Assembly (NCBI GenBank): GCA_017409875.1
Contig: JAFQRW010000011.1
Span: 1 to 64,000 of the forward strand
Length of the DNA: 64,000 nucleotides
Direction: 5' to 3'
DNA from: Clostridia bacterium
GTDB lineage: Bacteria; Bacillota; Clostridia; RGIG6154
The notes beneath the pieces were generated by a model. That model was not told the origin of the DNA, did not search any database, and saw only the letters and a program-made list of their open reading frames with translations. Made by a program: the position numbers and the translations under genes. The first letter of the stretch is position 1. Every line of letters starts with the position of its first letter. Positions 16,607 to 26,649 of this stretch are shown here, one piece after another.

Positions 16607-17341
16607 TCACTCCCTGTATTCCATAAAAGCGGAAATAACAACAAAATCTTCTGGGGAGGTTAGCTTGATATTGCAACGCTCTCCCAAAACAACTTTAACA
16701 TTAACACCGATTTTTTCTACCAAAGAACAATCATCGGTACCTTTAAAACCGGCGGCAATCGCTTCTTTATGTGCTTTTATTATAATATCTTTTTTAAACG
16801 CCTGTGGGGTTTGGATGTTAACAATTTTGCTGCGATTTAATGTACCGGTAACAAATAATTCATCATCAACAGTTTTTAAAGTATCAATGGCATAAACACC
16901 TAAAGTAGCTGCTTCATATTTATCTGCTGCTTTTATTAATTCGAGAATCATTCTTTCTGTAACTAATGGTCGTGCAGCATCGTGTGTTAGAACAATATCA
17001 GTATCAGCAGGTACAGCAACAAGACCATTTAAGATGCTTTCTTGCCTTGTAGAGCCGCCACAAATAACATTTTTTACTTTTCTGAATTTAAATTCACGCA
17101 CAATGTCATTGATAAGCGGAATGTCATCTTTAGCAGCAACAATAATAACGTTTTTAATATCATCAACAGTTTCAAACATCTCAAGGCTGTATGCGATAAC
17201 AGGTTTCTCATCTATCGAAAGAAAAATTTTATTAAAGCCCAATGCCATACGGCTGCCACAACCGGCAGCAGCAAGTATGACGGTACAATTACGTTTGTAT
17301 TCAGAATGATTGTTAAAATGTCCTTGAATTATTTTCCCCAC
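16607..17341 (-). CDS. ispD: 2-C-methyl-D-erythritol 4-phosphate cytidylyltransferase
   Basis: 244 residues. It joins CTP to methylerythritol phosphate in the MEP pathway. The glycine-rich nucleotide loop is [12 protein letters not shown] (from about residue 21), followed by HDAARPLV and NIQTPQAF, all standard IspD motifs. The start is GTG at 17341 with AGAGG eight bases ahead, giving about 18 extra residues before the first strand. It lies between carD and ispF, and dxr of the same pathway is at the other end of the window. Confidence 0.94.
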   Translation of the reverse strand: MGKIIQGHFNNHSEYKRNCTVILAAAGCGSRMALGFNKIFLSIDEKPVIAYSLEMFETVDDIKNVIIVAAKDDIPLINDIVREFKFRKVKNVICGGSTRQESILNGLVAVPADTDIVLTHDAARPLVTERMILELIKAADKYEAATLGVYAIDTLKTVDDELFVTGTLNRSKIVNIQTPQAFKKDIIIKAHKEAIAAGFKGTDDCSLVEKIGVNVKVVLGERCNIKLTSPEDFVVISAFMEYRE

Positions 17342-17366
17342 AATTAAACCTCTTTATATAATTTTT

Positions 17367-17392
17367 GATGAGTTGCATAAATACAACTCATC
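17367..17392 (-). other. Intercistronic hairpin between carD and ispD
   Basis: A perfect nine-pair inverted repeat, GATGAGTTG (17367-17375) with CAACTCATC (17384-17392), eight-base loop. On the transcribed minus strand it is followed by A-rich sequence, not a T-run, so it is not a normal terminator. It could mark an mRNA processing or stability site. Confidence 0.55.
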
Positions 17393-17401
17393 TAAAAGTA
17401 A

Positions 17402-17878
17402 TTAATAAGCTAAACTGTTAATCTGAAGTTCTACATCTTCAAGTTCTCTGTTTGTGGCAAGCACGATTTCGCTTGCCATAATTTGACGAGCGTTATTAAG
17501 CATTTTCTTTTCGCAAGTAGAAAGTGCTTTTATGCTCTCTCTAAGCAAAAGACTTTTTATAACCTGACCAACCTCAACAATATTACCTGTTTTAATTTTC
17601 TGTAAATTCAGCCTGTATCTTTTGTTCCAGTTAAGATCGTCAGTTTCATTGTAGTGTTTGATTTGTTCGAGAATGTTGCCTAAATCTTTCGGGTCAATTA
17701 TAGGCCTAACACCAATTTCATCGGCAGTTGCAACAGGAACCATAATATCCATATTTGTCGTAGCAATTTTAAGTATGTAATATTTTTGCAATTTGCCTAA
17801 GATTTCTTTTTCTTCGATTGCCTCAATTACACCGGCGCCGTGCATAGGATAAACAATCTTTTCGCCTATATTATACAA
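17402..17878 (-). CDS. carD: CarD-family RNA polymerase-binding regulator
   Basis: 158 residues. The N-terminal Tudor-like RNA polymerase-interacting domain (IGEKIVYPMHGAGVIEAIEE ... YYILKI) is followed by a helical DNA-contacting domain (WNKRYRLNLQKIKTG ... LSTCEKKMLNNAR). CarD/CdnL proteins bind the polymerase beta subunit and steady the open complex at promoters. The start is TTG at 17878, placed by the strong GGAGGTG six bases ahead. It is the first gene of the carD-ispD-ispF-proS set and has a near-consensus promoter. Confidence 0.9.
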   Translation of the reverse strand: MYNIGEKIVYPMHGAGVIEAIEEKEILGKLQKYYILKIATTNMDIMVPVATADEIGVRPIIDPKDLGNILEQIKHYNETDDLNWNKRYRLNLQKIKTGNIVEVGQVIKSLLLRESIKALSTCEKKMLNNARQIMASEIVLATNRELEDVELQINSLAY

Positions 17879-17920
17879 ACACTCACCTCCGGGGAATTAA
17901 ACATTCCCAATTTTACATAA

Positions 17921-17949
17921 ATTATACCATATTTTTAGCAAAAAGTCAA
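17921..17949 (-). promoter_or_regulatory. Promoter of the carD operon
   Basis: Minus strand: -35 TTGACT (17949-17944), 17-base spacer, -10 TATAAT (17926-17921), 43 bases ahead of the TTG start. Confidence 0.85.
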
Positions 17950-18047
17950 AATATAATTTTAAAAATATTATAAAAAATGACAGTATTTTCAAGCAATAGG
18001 GTTTATACTGATGTAAAGATTGATTAATCAGGAGGAATAGGTAAAAA

Positions 18048-18419
18048 ATGAATGATTGTATTAAGGATATAAGTGAAACTATAGACAAATACTACAGAAG
18101 AAACCGAAGCTTAGTTGACACTATGAGTAAAGCACAGCTTTCTTTGGAAAAAACAATCAGAGCGATTACAAAAGCAGCTACGCATTGCGGTTGCATAGAA
18201 TTTTGCGCAAAAAAACAGCCTTGCGGATTAGACGAGACTGTTCCTGTATTATCATCAGGTAGTTTATGCACAGAATGTAGTCAAGAAGTAGAAAAGGAAC
18301 TTGGGCAAAGTGCATTCTATCTTATTTCTTTAATGATTTTATTAGGGTACAATCCAATAGAGATTATTGAACGTGAAAATATTAATGTAAGATTGTTAGG
18401 TAAATTTAATTTGAGATAG
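18048..18419 (+). CDS. Cys-rich small protein of unknown function
   Basis: 123 residues, not confidently assigned. Seven cysteines are present: C4, C47, C49, C53, C59, and C74-x2-C77. The order CGC ... FC ... PCG ... LCTEC suggests a zinc or redox site. The N-terminal 45 residues look helical. The last 40 (ELGQSAFYLISLMILLGYNP) form amphipathic helices with a faint resemblance to MazG-like NTP pyrophosphohydrolases, which I would not rely on. AGGAGG and then AGG precede the ATG. Its last 14 bases overlap the 3' end of convergent radA. It stands alone between carD and radA. Confidence 0.6.
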   Translation: MNDCIKDISETIDKYYRRNRSLVDTMSKAQLSLEKTIRAITKAATHCGCIEFCAKKQPCGLDETVPVLSSGSLCTECSQEVEKELGQSAFYLISLMILLGYNPIEIIERENINVRLLGKFNLR

Positions 18420-19755
18420 CTTTTATTGCATCAAAAATATTTTTGACACCAACAACCCCGGTTTTATCTTTTAAAGAGGAGTAATTTGAAAAGGGAATGA
18501 TTATTTTTTCAAATCCTAACTTTTTACACTCTTTTATACGGCTTTCAGACATTGGGACTGAGCGAACTTCGCCTGATAAACCAACTTCACCAAAAATTAC
18601 TGTTGAATTTCCTATAATAATATCTTTGTAATTTGAATATATTGAAAGTGCAACAGCTAAATCTGATGCGGGTTCACAAAGACGCATTCCACCGGCAATG
18701 TTAATATAGGTGTCATAATTTGATAAGTTAAGTTTGAGCCTTTTTTCCAAAACAGCCATTAAAAGTACAACTCTGTGGTGGTCAACACCGGAAGCGGTTC
18801 GTCTTGGAACAGGAAAAAATGTTGGGCAGGTAAGTGCCTGAACTTCAGTTAATATTGGCCTTGTACCTTCTAATGTACAGGTAATGCAGTTACCTGCAAC
18901 AGGCTCGGTATACTCGTTTAAAAAAGTAGAAGACGGGTTTTTAATATCAGCAAGCCCCAAGTCACTCATTTCAAAAATTCCCACTTCATTAGTAGAGCCA
19001 AAACGGTTTTTTACTGCTCTGAGCAGTCTGAAAGCGTGGGAGTTTTCACCTTCGAAGTATAAGACGCAGTCAACCATGTGCTCTAAAACTCTGGGACCTG
19101 CAATCGAACCGTCTTTTGTAACATGACCAACTATAAAGATAGTTATATTGTAGTTTTTTGCAAGTTTCATAAGCATAAGCGTTGCTTGTCTAACCTGACT
19201 TACACTTCCGGGTGCTGATGATATACCGTCGCAATATATCGTCTGAATGGAATCTATAATTGCAACTTTAGGTTTTTTCATTTCGATATTTGCAACAATG
19301 TTTGAAAGACTGGTGTTGCAGAGAACAGAAAGATTATCCTTGTTAACAGACAGCCTTTTAGCACGCATTTTTATTTGCGATGGAGATTCTTCACCGGAAA
19401 TATATAAAACGTCTTCGTTTATGGAATTGCAAATCTGTAGCAATAATGTTGATTTGCCAATACCTGGCTCACCACCGACTAACACTAACGAACCTTCAAC
19501 AATTCCTCCGCCTAAAACACGGTCAAGTTCTTCACTGCCACCGGTAAATCTATTCTCTGAGGAATATGATATTTCGCTGATTGGCATAGCCTTTTGTGTG
19601 ATTTTTGGTTCAGTTTCAATACCGGAAGATAAAGATACAGTCTCAATTTCTTCAAACAATGTATTCCATTGATTACATTCGGGACACTTGCCTGACCATT
19701 TTGCCGTCTTATATCCGCATTCAGAACAAATAAATACAGTTTTACTCTTTGCCAT
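18406..19755 (-). CDS. radA: DNA repair protein RadA
   Basis: 449 residues. A four-cysteine zinc finger (C10, C13, C24, C27) is followed by a RecA-like ATPase core with Walker A GGEPGIGKST (about 94-103), the RadA-specific KNRFGST motif near residue 250, and a C-terminal Lon-protease-like domain (GGMRLCEPASDLAVALSIYS). RadA is a hexameric helicase that drives branch migration in recombinational repair. It ends inside the convergent Cys-rich gene. No strong promoter was recognised upstream. Confidence 0.95.
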   Translation of the reverse strand: MAKSKTVFICSECGYKTAKWSGKCPECNQWNTLFEEIETVSLSSGIETEPKITQKAMPISEISYSSENRFTGGSEELDRVLGGGIVEGSLVLVGGEPGIGKSTLLLQICNSINEDVLYISGEESPSQIKMRAKRLSVNKDNLSVLCNTSLSNIVANIEMKKPKVAIIDSIQTIYCDGISSAPGSVSQVRQATLMLMKLAKNYNITIFIVGHVTKDGSIAGPRVLEHMVDCVLYFEGENSHAFRLLRAVKNRFGSTNEVGIFEMSDLGLADIKNPSSTFLNEYTEPVAGNCITCTLEGTRPILTEVQALTCPTFFPVPRRTASGVDHHRVVLLMAVLEKRLKLNLSNYDTYINIAGGMRLCEPASDLAVALSIYSNYKDIIIGNSTVIFGEVGLSGEVRSVPMSESRIKECKKLGFEKIIIPFSNYSSLKDKTGVVGVKNIFDAIKAISN

Positions 19756-19843
19756 TTTTACACTCCATAATACTTTTTATAGTAATACTTTACACCATTT
19801 TTGAGGAAAAGTCTACAAAATTTTTGTAATTTAAAAAAAACAC

Positions 19844-19872
19844 TTGATTTTTTTTGAAAAATAGTGTATTAT
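19844..19872 (+). promoter_or_regulatory. Promoter of the membrane glycosyltransferase
   Basis: TTGATT (19844-19849), 17-base spacer, TATTAT (19867-19872), 31 bases ahead of the ATG. Confidence 0.7.
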
Positions 19873-19903
19873 GTACGTTGGTTTAAAAAGGAGTGAAAAA
19901 ATA

Positions 19904-21157
19904 ATGGCTGATGTATCCTACATATTCAGCATGGTACTGCAGATTTTTATGCTTGTACTTGGTGGATATTACACTGTTGTTTCATTAGTTGGTTGTTTAT
20001 TCAAGAAAGAGCCTGTGTGCAAAAATCCCGGTAGCAAAACTCACAAGTTTGCAATGGTGGTTGCCGCACATAACGAACAGGCTGTAATTGGCAATCTTGT
20101 TGACTCTTTGAATATGCTTAATTATCCGAAAGATGCTTATGAGATTTTTGTTATTGCAGATAACTGCCATGACAAAACTGCTGAGGTTGCAAGACAGCAT
20201 GGTGCATCTGTACATGAGAGATTTAACGATACATTAAAGGGTAAAGGTCACGCCCTTGAATGGATATTTGAAAAGATTTTTGATATGCAAACACAGTTTG
20301 ATGGCATTTGTGTTTTTGATGCTGATAATGTTGTTCACCCTGAGTTTTTGAATCAGATGAACAGACAGTTTAACAGAGGTTATAAAGCTGTTCAGGGGTA
20401 TATCGATACAAAAAATCCTTATGATTCATGGATTACACTTTCATATGCAATTTCTTTCTGGAGCATAAACAGGTTATTCCAATATGCAAGATATACTTTA
20501 GGTATGTGCTGTCAGCTTTGCGGAACAGGATTTGCTCTTTCAACAGATATTATCAAAGAAATCGGTTGGGGTGCAACTTGTCTTGCAGAAGATATGGAAT
20601 TTACAATGAAACTTGCTCTTAACAACTATAAAGTTGCATGGGCGCATGATGCAATAGTTTATGATGAGAAACCAATTACTTTCAGCCAGTCGTATAAGCA
20701 GAGAGTAAGATGGATGCAAGGTCATGCCGACGTTGCAAACAGATTTTTCTTTAAACTTGTTAAAAAGGGCTTTAAAGAAAAAAATATTATCCCAATCGAC
20801 TGTGCATTTTATTTGTTCCAGCCTATCAGACTTATCGCAATGTTTATGATTCTTCTTATGGGCTATTTGCAGACGTTTTATCCAAACGGTGATTTTGGAT
20901 TTTTCCAGATGCAGTATTTGTTCAGCACACCACTTATATGGAATACGATAGTAATTGCACAACTTTTGTATCTGCCCACAGTTTTAGCTTTAGAGGGCAA
21001 GATGAACTGGAAAGTTATAAAAGGATATGTTCCGTATTATTTCTACACATTTACTTGGTTCCCGATTGCAATAGTAGGTGTGGTTAAGAAAAATAATAAA
21101 GAATGGTTCCATACTCAACACACAAGAACAATTTCTTTGCAAGAGCTTAATAAATAA
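19904..21157 (+). CDS. Membrane family 2 glycosyltransferase
   Basis: 417 residues. One N-terminal membrane segment is followed by a GT2 catalytic domain: VAAHNEQAVIGNLVDSL, the D-x-D-like FDADN, the acceptor-site ED in LAEDMEF, and the QxxRW-type QRVRWMQGH. Two or more membrane segments follow (from about residue 310). This layout is that of processive or lipid-linked transferases such as the cellulose and poly-GlcNAc synthases. The sugar and product cannot be told. The ATG at 19904 follows AAGGAG. Flanked by its own promoter and terminator, so probably a single-gene unit; no partner such as a deacetylase or PilZ protein is adjacent. Confidence 0.85.
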   Translation: MADVSYIFSMVLQIFMLVLGGYYTVVSLVGCLFKKEPVCKNPGSKTHKFAMVVAAHNEQAVIGNLVDSLNMLNYPKDAYEIFVIADNCHDKTAEVARQHGASVHERFNDTLKGKGHALEWIFEKIFDMQTQFDGICVFDADNVVHPEFLNQMNRQFNRGYKAVQGYIDTKNPYDSWITLSYAISFWSINRLFQYARYTLGMCCQLCGTGFALSTDIIKEIGWGATCLAEDMEFTMKLALNNYKVAWAHDAIVYDEKPITFSQSYKQRVRWMQGHADVANRFFFKLVKKGFKEKNIIPIDCAFYLFQPIRLIAMFMILLMGYLQTFYPNGDFGFFQMQYLFSTPLIWNTIVIAQLLYLPTVLALEGKMNWKVIKGYVPYYFYTFTWFPIAIVGVVKKNNKEWFHTQHTRTISLQELNK

Positions 21158-21164
21158 TAATTTT

Positions 21165-21208
21165 AAAGACAGAATAAGGTGTACCTTGTTTTGTCTTTAT
21201 TTTTTTTG
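21165..21208 (+). terminator. Terminator after the glycosyltransferase
   Basis: Long imperfect hairpin, AAAGACA ... AAGG (21165-21179) with CCTT ... TGTCTTT (to 21198), TGTA loop, followed by a T-rich run. Confidence 0.85.
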
Positions 21209-21225
21209 CAAAATTCAACAATATA

Positions 21226-21254
21226 TTGAAAAAACACTTACTGTATGATAAAAT
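21226..21254 (+). promoter_or_regulatory. Promoter of uvrB-uvrA
   Basis: TTGAAA (21226-21231), 17-base spacer, TAAAAT (21249-21254), 30 bases ahead of the uvrB ATG. No clear LexA (SOS) box is seen next to it. Confidence 0.7.
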
Positions 21255-21283
21255 AAAATGATGCAATGAAAAGAGGTGAGATT

Positions 21284-23239
21284 ATGCCGGACTTTAAGGT
21301 AGTATCAAAATATGAACCTGCAGGCGACCAACCTGAGGCAATTAACGCTTTGGCACAGGGTGTTGAAGACGGGCTTTGCGGTCAGATATTAAAAGGTGTT
21401 ACGGGTTCAGGAAAGACATACACAATAGCAAAAGTTATTGAAAAAGTAAACAGACCAACTATTGTGCTTGCTCATAACAAAACCTTAGCAGCACAGCTTT
21501 GTAGTGAATTTAAGGAGTTTTTTCCTGAAAATGCAGTAGAATTTTTCGTGTCTTACTACGATTATTATCAGCCTGAGGCATATATCCCACACACAGATAC
21601 TTATATTGAAAAAGATGCTTCGATTAACGATGATATTGATAAATTAAGACACAGCGCAACAGCATCACTTTTTGAAAGACGTGATGTGATTATTGTTTCT
21701 TCTGTCTCTTGTATTTATGGACTTGGTGACCCTATCGATTACAATACAATGGTACTTTCATTAAGGGTTGGTATGGCAAAAGACCGTGATGAAGTTATTA
21801 TGCGCCTTGTAGAAATGCAGTATGAAAGAAATGATATTGATTTTTCAAGAGGTAAGTTCAGAGTCAGGGGAGACATTATTGAAATTGTGCCGTCAAACTC
21901 TCATGAAAACTCGATAAGAGTAGAATTTTTTGGTGATGAGATTGACCGCATAACAGAAATTAATGTAATAACCGGCGAAGTCTTAGGTGAGCGAAATCAT
22001 GCGGTGATTTTTCCTAAATCGCATTATGTAACAACAAAAGAAAAAATGCAGACAGCTATAAGAGGCATAAAAGAAGAAATGGAAGAACGTGTTAAATTCT
22101 TTAAAGATAAAGATATGGCTGTTGAAGCGCAAAGAATTGAACAACGTACAAATTACGACATTGAAATGATGCTTGAAACCGGATTTTGTCAGGGAATTGA
22201 AAATTATTCACGGCATATAAGCGGAAGAAGTCCGGGGTCTGCACCTTTTACGCTTCTTGATTATTTCCCTGATGATTTTCTCTTAGTTGTGGATGAAGCT
22301 CACGTTACTATCCCGCAGGTAAGAGCAATGTACGCAGGAGACAGGTCTAGAAAGAAAAGTCTTGTTGACTACGGTTTTCGCCTCCCAAGCGCTTACGATA
22401 ACCGTCCTCTTTGTTTCGAGGAGTTTGAAGGCAAAATTGGGCAAGCAATTTATGTCAGTGCAACACCGGCTGAATATGAAAAACAGAAGTCTGATGCAAT
22501 TATTGAACAAATTAACCGCCCTACAGGACTTGTTGACCCTGAGGTTTCAGTTGTAGGAAGAACAGGTCAAATTGACCATCTTCTTTCTGAGATTAACAAG
22601 CGTATTGAAAACAATGAACGTGTTTTGGTTACAACACTCACAAAGAAAATGGCAGAAAGCCTTACCGAATTTTTAGATGATGCAGGCATTAAAGTAAGAT
22701 ATCTACATTCAGATGTAAAAACGATAGAAAGAATGGAAATAATCAGGGATTTAAGACTGAAAAAATTCGATGTTTTAGTAGGTATCAACCTTTTGCGAGA
22801 AGGTCTTGATATACCTGAGGTGTCTTTGGTTGCGATTTTGGATGCAGACAAAGAAGGCTTTTTAAGGAGTGAAACTTCTTTGGTGCAAACAATCGGCCGT
22901 GCTGCAAGAAATGTAAATGGAAAAGTTATAATGTACGCTGACACTATTACCGACAGTATGAAGCGTGCAATAGATGAAACAAACAGACGTCGCGACATTC
23001 AAATGAAATTTAATGAAAAACACGGTATAGTTCCCAAAAGCATTATTAAAGATGTCCACGATGTCATTGAAGCTGTTAAACCTGCACAAGAAACTGATAT
23101 CTTAGAAAATATCCAAGATGTGGATTCTGCAATAAGAGAACTCACCAAAGAGATGCAACTGGCGGCTAAAAATCTTATGTTTGAGCGTGCGGCTATGTTA
23201 AGAGACAGAATTTTAGAGCTTAAAGAGCAAGAGAATTGA
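21284..23239 (+). CDS. uvrB: Excinuclease ABC subunit B
   Basis: 651 residues. UvrB verifies damage and positions UvrC in nucleotide excision repair. It has Walker A GVTGSGKT (about 38-45), the beta-hairpin region [12 protein letters not shown], the DEAH-type VVDEAHV, the helicase motif TIGRAARN and a C-terminal UVR domain ([19 protein letters not shown]) that binds UvrC. The ATG at 21284 is preferred since AGAGGTGAG lies just ahead; an ATG six codons upstream would overlap that site. uvrA follows after eight bases. uvrC is not in the window. Confidence 0.96.
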   Translation: MPDFKVVSKYEPAGDQPEAINALAQGVEDGLCGQILKGVTGSGKTYTIAKVIEKVNRPTIVLAHNKTLAAQLCSEFKEFFPENAVEFFVSYYDYYQPEAYIPHTDTYIEKDASINDDIDKLRHSATASLFERRDVIIVSSVSCIYGLGDPIDYNTMVLSLRVGMAKDRDEVIMRLVEMQYERNDIDFSRGKFRVRGDIIEIVPSNSHENSIRVEFFGDEIDRITEINVITGEVLGERNHAVIFPKSHYVTTKEKMQTAIRGIKEEMEERVKFFKDKDMAVEAQRIEQRTNYDIEMMLETGFCQGIENYSRHISGRSPGSAPFTLLDYFPDDFLLVVDEAHVTIPQVRAMYAGDRSRKKSLVDYGFRLPSAYDNRPLCFEEFEGKIGQAIYVSATPAEYEKQKSDAIIEQINRPTGLVDPEVSVVGRTGQIDHLLSEINKRIENNERVLVTTLTKKMAESLTEFLDDAGIKVRYLHSDVKTIERMEIIRDLRLKKFDVLVGINLLREGLDIPEVSLVAILDADKEGFLRSETSLVQTIGRAARNVNGKVIMYADTITDSMKRAIDETNRRRDIQMKFNEKHGIVPKSIIKDVHDVIEAVKPAQETDILENIQDVDSAIRELTKEMQLAAKNLMFERAAMLRDRILELKEQEN

Positions 23240-23247
23240 GGTAAAAT

Positions 23248-26073
23248 ATGAGAGAAAACATTTATATAAAAGGCGCAAGAGAGCATAACTTGAAAAATAT
23301 TGATATAGAAATTCCGAGAGATAATTTAGTTGTTATCACCGGTCTTAGCGGCTCAGGCAAATCGTCGCTTGCTTTTGACACAATTTATGCAGAGGGTCAG
23401 CGTAGATATGTTGAATCGCTTTCATCATACGCAAGAATGTTTTTAGGACAGATGGATAAGCCGGATGTTGATTATATAGAAGGATTGTCTCCGGCAATTT
23501 CTATCGACCAGAAAACAACCAGCCGCAACCCTCGCTCTACTGTAGGGACAGTTACTGAGATTTATGACTATTTAAGGCTGTTATATGCAAGAATTGGCGT
23601 TGTTCATTGCCCTGTATGTCACAAGGAGATTAAACAACAGTCTGTTGATGAAATTGTTGACAAGGTGCTGAAATTTCCTGACGGCACAAAGTTTCAGGTT
23701 TTAGCACCGCTTGTTCGTGCACGAAAGGGCGAGCATGTTAAGCTTTTAAATGATGCGGCAAAAAGTGGATATGTCAGAGCGAAAGTCGATGGAATTATGT
23801 ACGAGCTTACTGATAAAATTCCAATGGATAAAAATAAAAAACACGATGTAAGTATAGTTATTGACAGGCTTGTTAAAAAAGACAATATGCAAAAACGTCT
23901 TACAGATTCTATTGAAACGGCTTTAAAACTTGCATCCGGCAATGTGATTATTGATATTGTAGACCAGGAAGAAATGTTGTTTAGTCAGAACTATGCGTGC
24001 CCAAATTGTGGAATTAACATTGAAGAATTAACACCAAGAATGTTTTCGTTTAACAGTCCGTTTGGAGCGTGTCCACACTGTACGGGACTTGGCGAACAAT
24101 TAAAAATTGATCCTGATCAGGTTGTGCCTGATAAAAACAAAAGCCTTTTAGAAGGTGCAATAGTTGCCAGTGGATGGAACACTGCCGATAATCCAAAAAG
24201 TATGGCGTATATGTATTATTCTGCACTTGCAAAACATTACGGCTTTAAGCTGACAACACCGTTTAAAGACATTCCCAAAGAGTATCAGGATAAGCTTTTG
24301 TACGGAACCGGTAATGAAAAAATTAAATTTGAATATCAGCGTGAGTATTCCGGAGGAACATATTTTGCAAGATTTGAAGGTGTTATTACAAATATTGAAA
24401 GAAGGCATAATGAAACTACATCTGAAGCGCAAAAAGCAGAACTTGAAACTCAGATGGTTAATATGGTGTGTCCCGAATGTGAAGGAAAGCGCTTAAAAAG
24501 AGAAAGTCTTGCTGTAACAGTTGGCGGTAAAAATATTATCGAGTTGACCGATATGTCGATTTCGGATGCTTTAAATTTTATAAAATCGCTTAAGCTTTCC
24601 GAAAAAGAAAAAATTATTGCAGATATGATTTTAAAGGAAATCATATCGAGATTGGGATTTTTGGTGAATGTCGGTCTTGATTATTTAACACTTTCCAGAG
24701 GTGCAAGAACTCTTTCGGGTGGCGAGGCTCAAAGAATAAGACTTGCAACCCAAATCGGTTCAAGTCTTATGGGTGTTTTGTACATTTTGGATGAACCCAG
24801 CATTGGTCTTCATCAAAAAGATAACGATAAGCTCATAGCAACACTTAAGAATCTTCGCGATTTAGGCAACAGTGTTATTGTTGTTGAACACGATGAGGAA
24901 ACAATGAGAGAAGCCGACTATATAATAGATATTGGCCCTGGCGCAGGAATTCACGGCGGGAATATTGTATATGCGGGTAGCGTCGAAAAAATTGTTGACT
25001 GTGTGGATAGTATCACCGGTCAGTATTTAAGCGGCAGAATTAAAATTGAAATTCCTGAAAAAAGAAGAGAAGTAACTGATAAAAGAATTAAGATAGTAGG
25101 TGCATGTGAGAATAACCTTAAAAATATTGATGTAGAAATACCGCTTGGGGTTATGACTGTAGTAACCGGAGTTTCTGGATCAGGAAAAAGTACACTTATT
25201 AATGAAATTCTGTATAAAACTCTTGCTACAAAATTAAACAGAGCAAGGAAAAAATCTGGTAATGTCAAAGATATTTTGGGAATAGAGTATTTAGATAAGG
25301 TTATACAGATTGATCAAAGCCCGATTGGAAGAACGCCAAGGTCAAATCCTGCGACATACACAGGATTATTTAATGATATCAGAGATTTGTATGCCTCAAC
25401 TCAGGAAGCTCAGGCAAGAGGTTATAAGCCCGGCAGATTCAGCTTTAACGTAAAGGGCGGAAGATGCGAGGCTTGCATGGGTGACGGCATCATCAAAATT
25501 GAAATGCACTTTTTACCTGACGTATTTGTTCCATGCGAAGTGTGTAAGGGTAAAAGATACAACAGAGAGACATTAGAGGTAAAATATAAGGGTAAAAATA
25601 TCAGTGAAGTTTTAGATATGACAGTTGAAGAGGCGTTATACTTTTTTGAGAACATTCCGTCAATTAAGCGGAAACTTCAGACACTTTTTGATGTTGGATT
25701 AGGGTATGTAAAAATCGGTCAACCTGCAACTACGCTTTCGGGAGGCGAATCACAACGTGTAAAACTTGCAACAGAACTTTCAAAGCGGAGTACGGGCAAG
25801 ACAAGTTATATTTTAGACGAGCCTACAACCGGACTTCATTCTGCAGATGTTCATAAGCTTGAAGAAGTGTTGCAAAAGTTGGTAGATGCGGGGAATACCG
25901 TTATAATTATTGAACACAATCTTGATGTTATTAAGTGTGCCGATTACATTATTGATATGGGACCTGACGGTGGGAATAACGGTGGAACAGTTGTTGTATG
26001 CGGAACACCTGAGCAAGTGGCACAATGTAAAAAATCATACACAGGTCAATATCTCAAACGCATTTTAAAATAA
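23248..26073 (+). CDS. uvrA: Excinuclease ABC subunit A
   Basis: 941 residues, full length. Two ABC-type ATPase halves: Walker [10 protein letters not shown] near residue 32 and GVSGSGKST near 641, with ABC signatures LSGGEAQRI near 489 and LSGGESQRV near 830. Zinc sites are visible (CPNC ... CPHC in the first half, CEAC ... CEVC in the second). UvrA dimers find bulky DNA damage and load UvrB. It shares the uvrB promoter and ribosome-site spacing is close. Confidence 0.97.
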   Translation: MRENIYIKGAREHNLKNIDIEIPRDNLVVITGLSGSGKSSLAFDTIYAEGQRRYVESLSSYARMFLGQMDKPDVDYIEGLSPAISIDQKTTSRNPRSTVGTVTEIYDYLRLLYARIGVVHCPVCHKEIKQQSVDEIVDKVLKFPDGTKFQVLAPLVRARKGEHVKLLNDAAKSGYVRAKVDGIMYELTDKIPMDKNKKHDVSIVIDRLVKKDNMQKRLTDSIETALKLASGNVIIDIVDQEEMLFSQNYACPNCGINIEELTPRMFSFNSPFGACPHCTGLGEQLKIDPDQVVPDKNKSLLEGAIVASGWNTADNPKSMAYMYYSALAKHYGFKLTTPFKDIPKEYQDKLLYGTGNEKIKFEYQREYSGGTYFARFEGVITNIERRHNETTSEAQKAELETQMVNMVCPECEGKRLKRESLAVTVGGKNIIELTDMSISDALNFIKSLKLSEKEKIIADMILKEIISRLGFLVNVGLDYLTLSRGARTLSGGEAQRIRLATQIGSSLMGVLYILDEPSIGLHQKDNDKLIATLKNLRDLGNSVIVVEHDEETMREADYIIDIGPGAGIHGGNIVYAGSVEKIVDCVDSITGQYLSGRIKIEIPEKRREVTDKRIKIVGACENNLKNIDVEIPLGVMTVVTGVSGSGKSTLINEILYKTLATKLNRARKKSGNVKDILGIEYLDKVIQIDQSPIGRTPRSNPATYTGLFNDIRDLYASTQEAQARGYKPGRFSFNVKGGRCEACMGDGIIKIEMHFLPDVFVPCEVCKGKRYNRETLEVKYKGKNISEVLDMTVEEALYFFENIPSIKRKLQTLFDVGLGYVKIGQPATTLSGGESQRVKLATELSKRSTGKTSYILDEPTTGLHSADVHKLEEVLQKLVDAGNTVIIIEHNLDVIKCADYIIDMGPDGGNNGGTVVVCGTPEQVAQCKKSYTGQYLKRILK

Positions 26074-26074
26074 C

Positions 26075-26103
26075 TTGATTATTTTGGTGATTAGTGATAG
26101 AAT
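26075..26103 (+). promoter_or_regulatory. Promoter ahead of the DUF6106-like gene
   Basis: TTGATT (26075-26080), 17-base spacer, TAGAAT (26098-26103), immediately after the uvrA stop codon and 30 bases before the next start. Confidence 0.6.
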
Positions 26104-26133
26104 TGTATGTACAGAAGAAAGTGAGGAACTAAA

Positions 26134-26649
26134 GTGGAACAGATTACTGAATGTATTGCAAAAAAAGATCCTGATAAAATGGATGTTATTAAAAAAACAG
26201 GAGTAGTTGTTTTGGCATTTTTTGGTGCAATATTGGCAATGATGATTGCAGCAAGTGTACCTATTTTAAATTCAATGGGGTTGTTTTTTGCAGCAGCTGT
26301 TGTGTATATTGCTTATAGATTTGCGCAAACGACAGATATTGAATTTGAATATTGCATTGTAAATGGTGATATTGATATTGACAGAATATTTGCTAAAAAG
26401 AGAAGAAAACGTTATATTTCTGTTACAGCAGACAGAATAGAAAAAGTAGTGCCGGCTGAGAGCGAAGAACTTAATTCAACTGAAGTTAAAAAGACATATT
26501 TTGCTGCAAGAAGTAAAACCGACGATACTAATTATGCCGTGCTTTACAGAGGAAAAACAGGACTTGAGAAACTTATTATCGTTGATGATGATAAGACTTT
26601 GCTCCATCTTCAGACAGTTATGCCAAGAAAAGTTCAAAGAAGAGTATGA
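26134..26649 (+). CDS. DUF6106-like membrane protein
   Basis: 171 residues. Two adjacent membrane segments (about 25-45 and 47-65) precede a cytoplasmic domain containing EFEYCIVNGDIDIDRIFAKK and RRKRYISV, which I recognise as the DUF6106 pattern (a TNG-type segment, then a basic RKR). No function is established. The start is GTG at 26134 behind GAGG. The gene overlaps nnrD by four bases (ATGA), so the two are translationally coupled. Confidence 0.65.
   Translation: MEQITECIAKKDPDKMDVIKKTGVVVLAFFGAILAMMIAASVPILNSMGLFFAAAVVYIAYRFAQTTDIEFEYCIVNGDIDIDRIFAKKRRKRYISVTADRIEKVVPAESEELNSTEVKKTYFAARSKTDDTNYAVLYRGKTGLEKLIIVDDDKTLLHLQTVMPRKVQRRV

Noticed and set aside
17978-18025. Promoter ahead of the Cys-rich gene (TATACT near 18005)
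   Set aside because: No -35 at a proper distance could be found; the best candidate needs a 21-base spacer.
20540-20962. 140-codon minus-strand open frame inside the glycosyltransferase
   Set aside because: Antisense to the catalytic core with no supporting signals.
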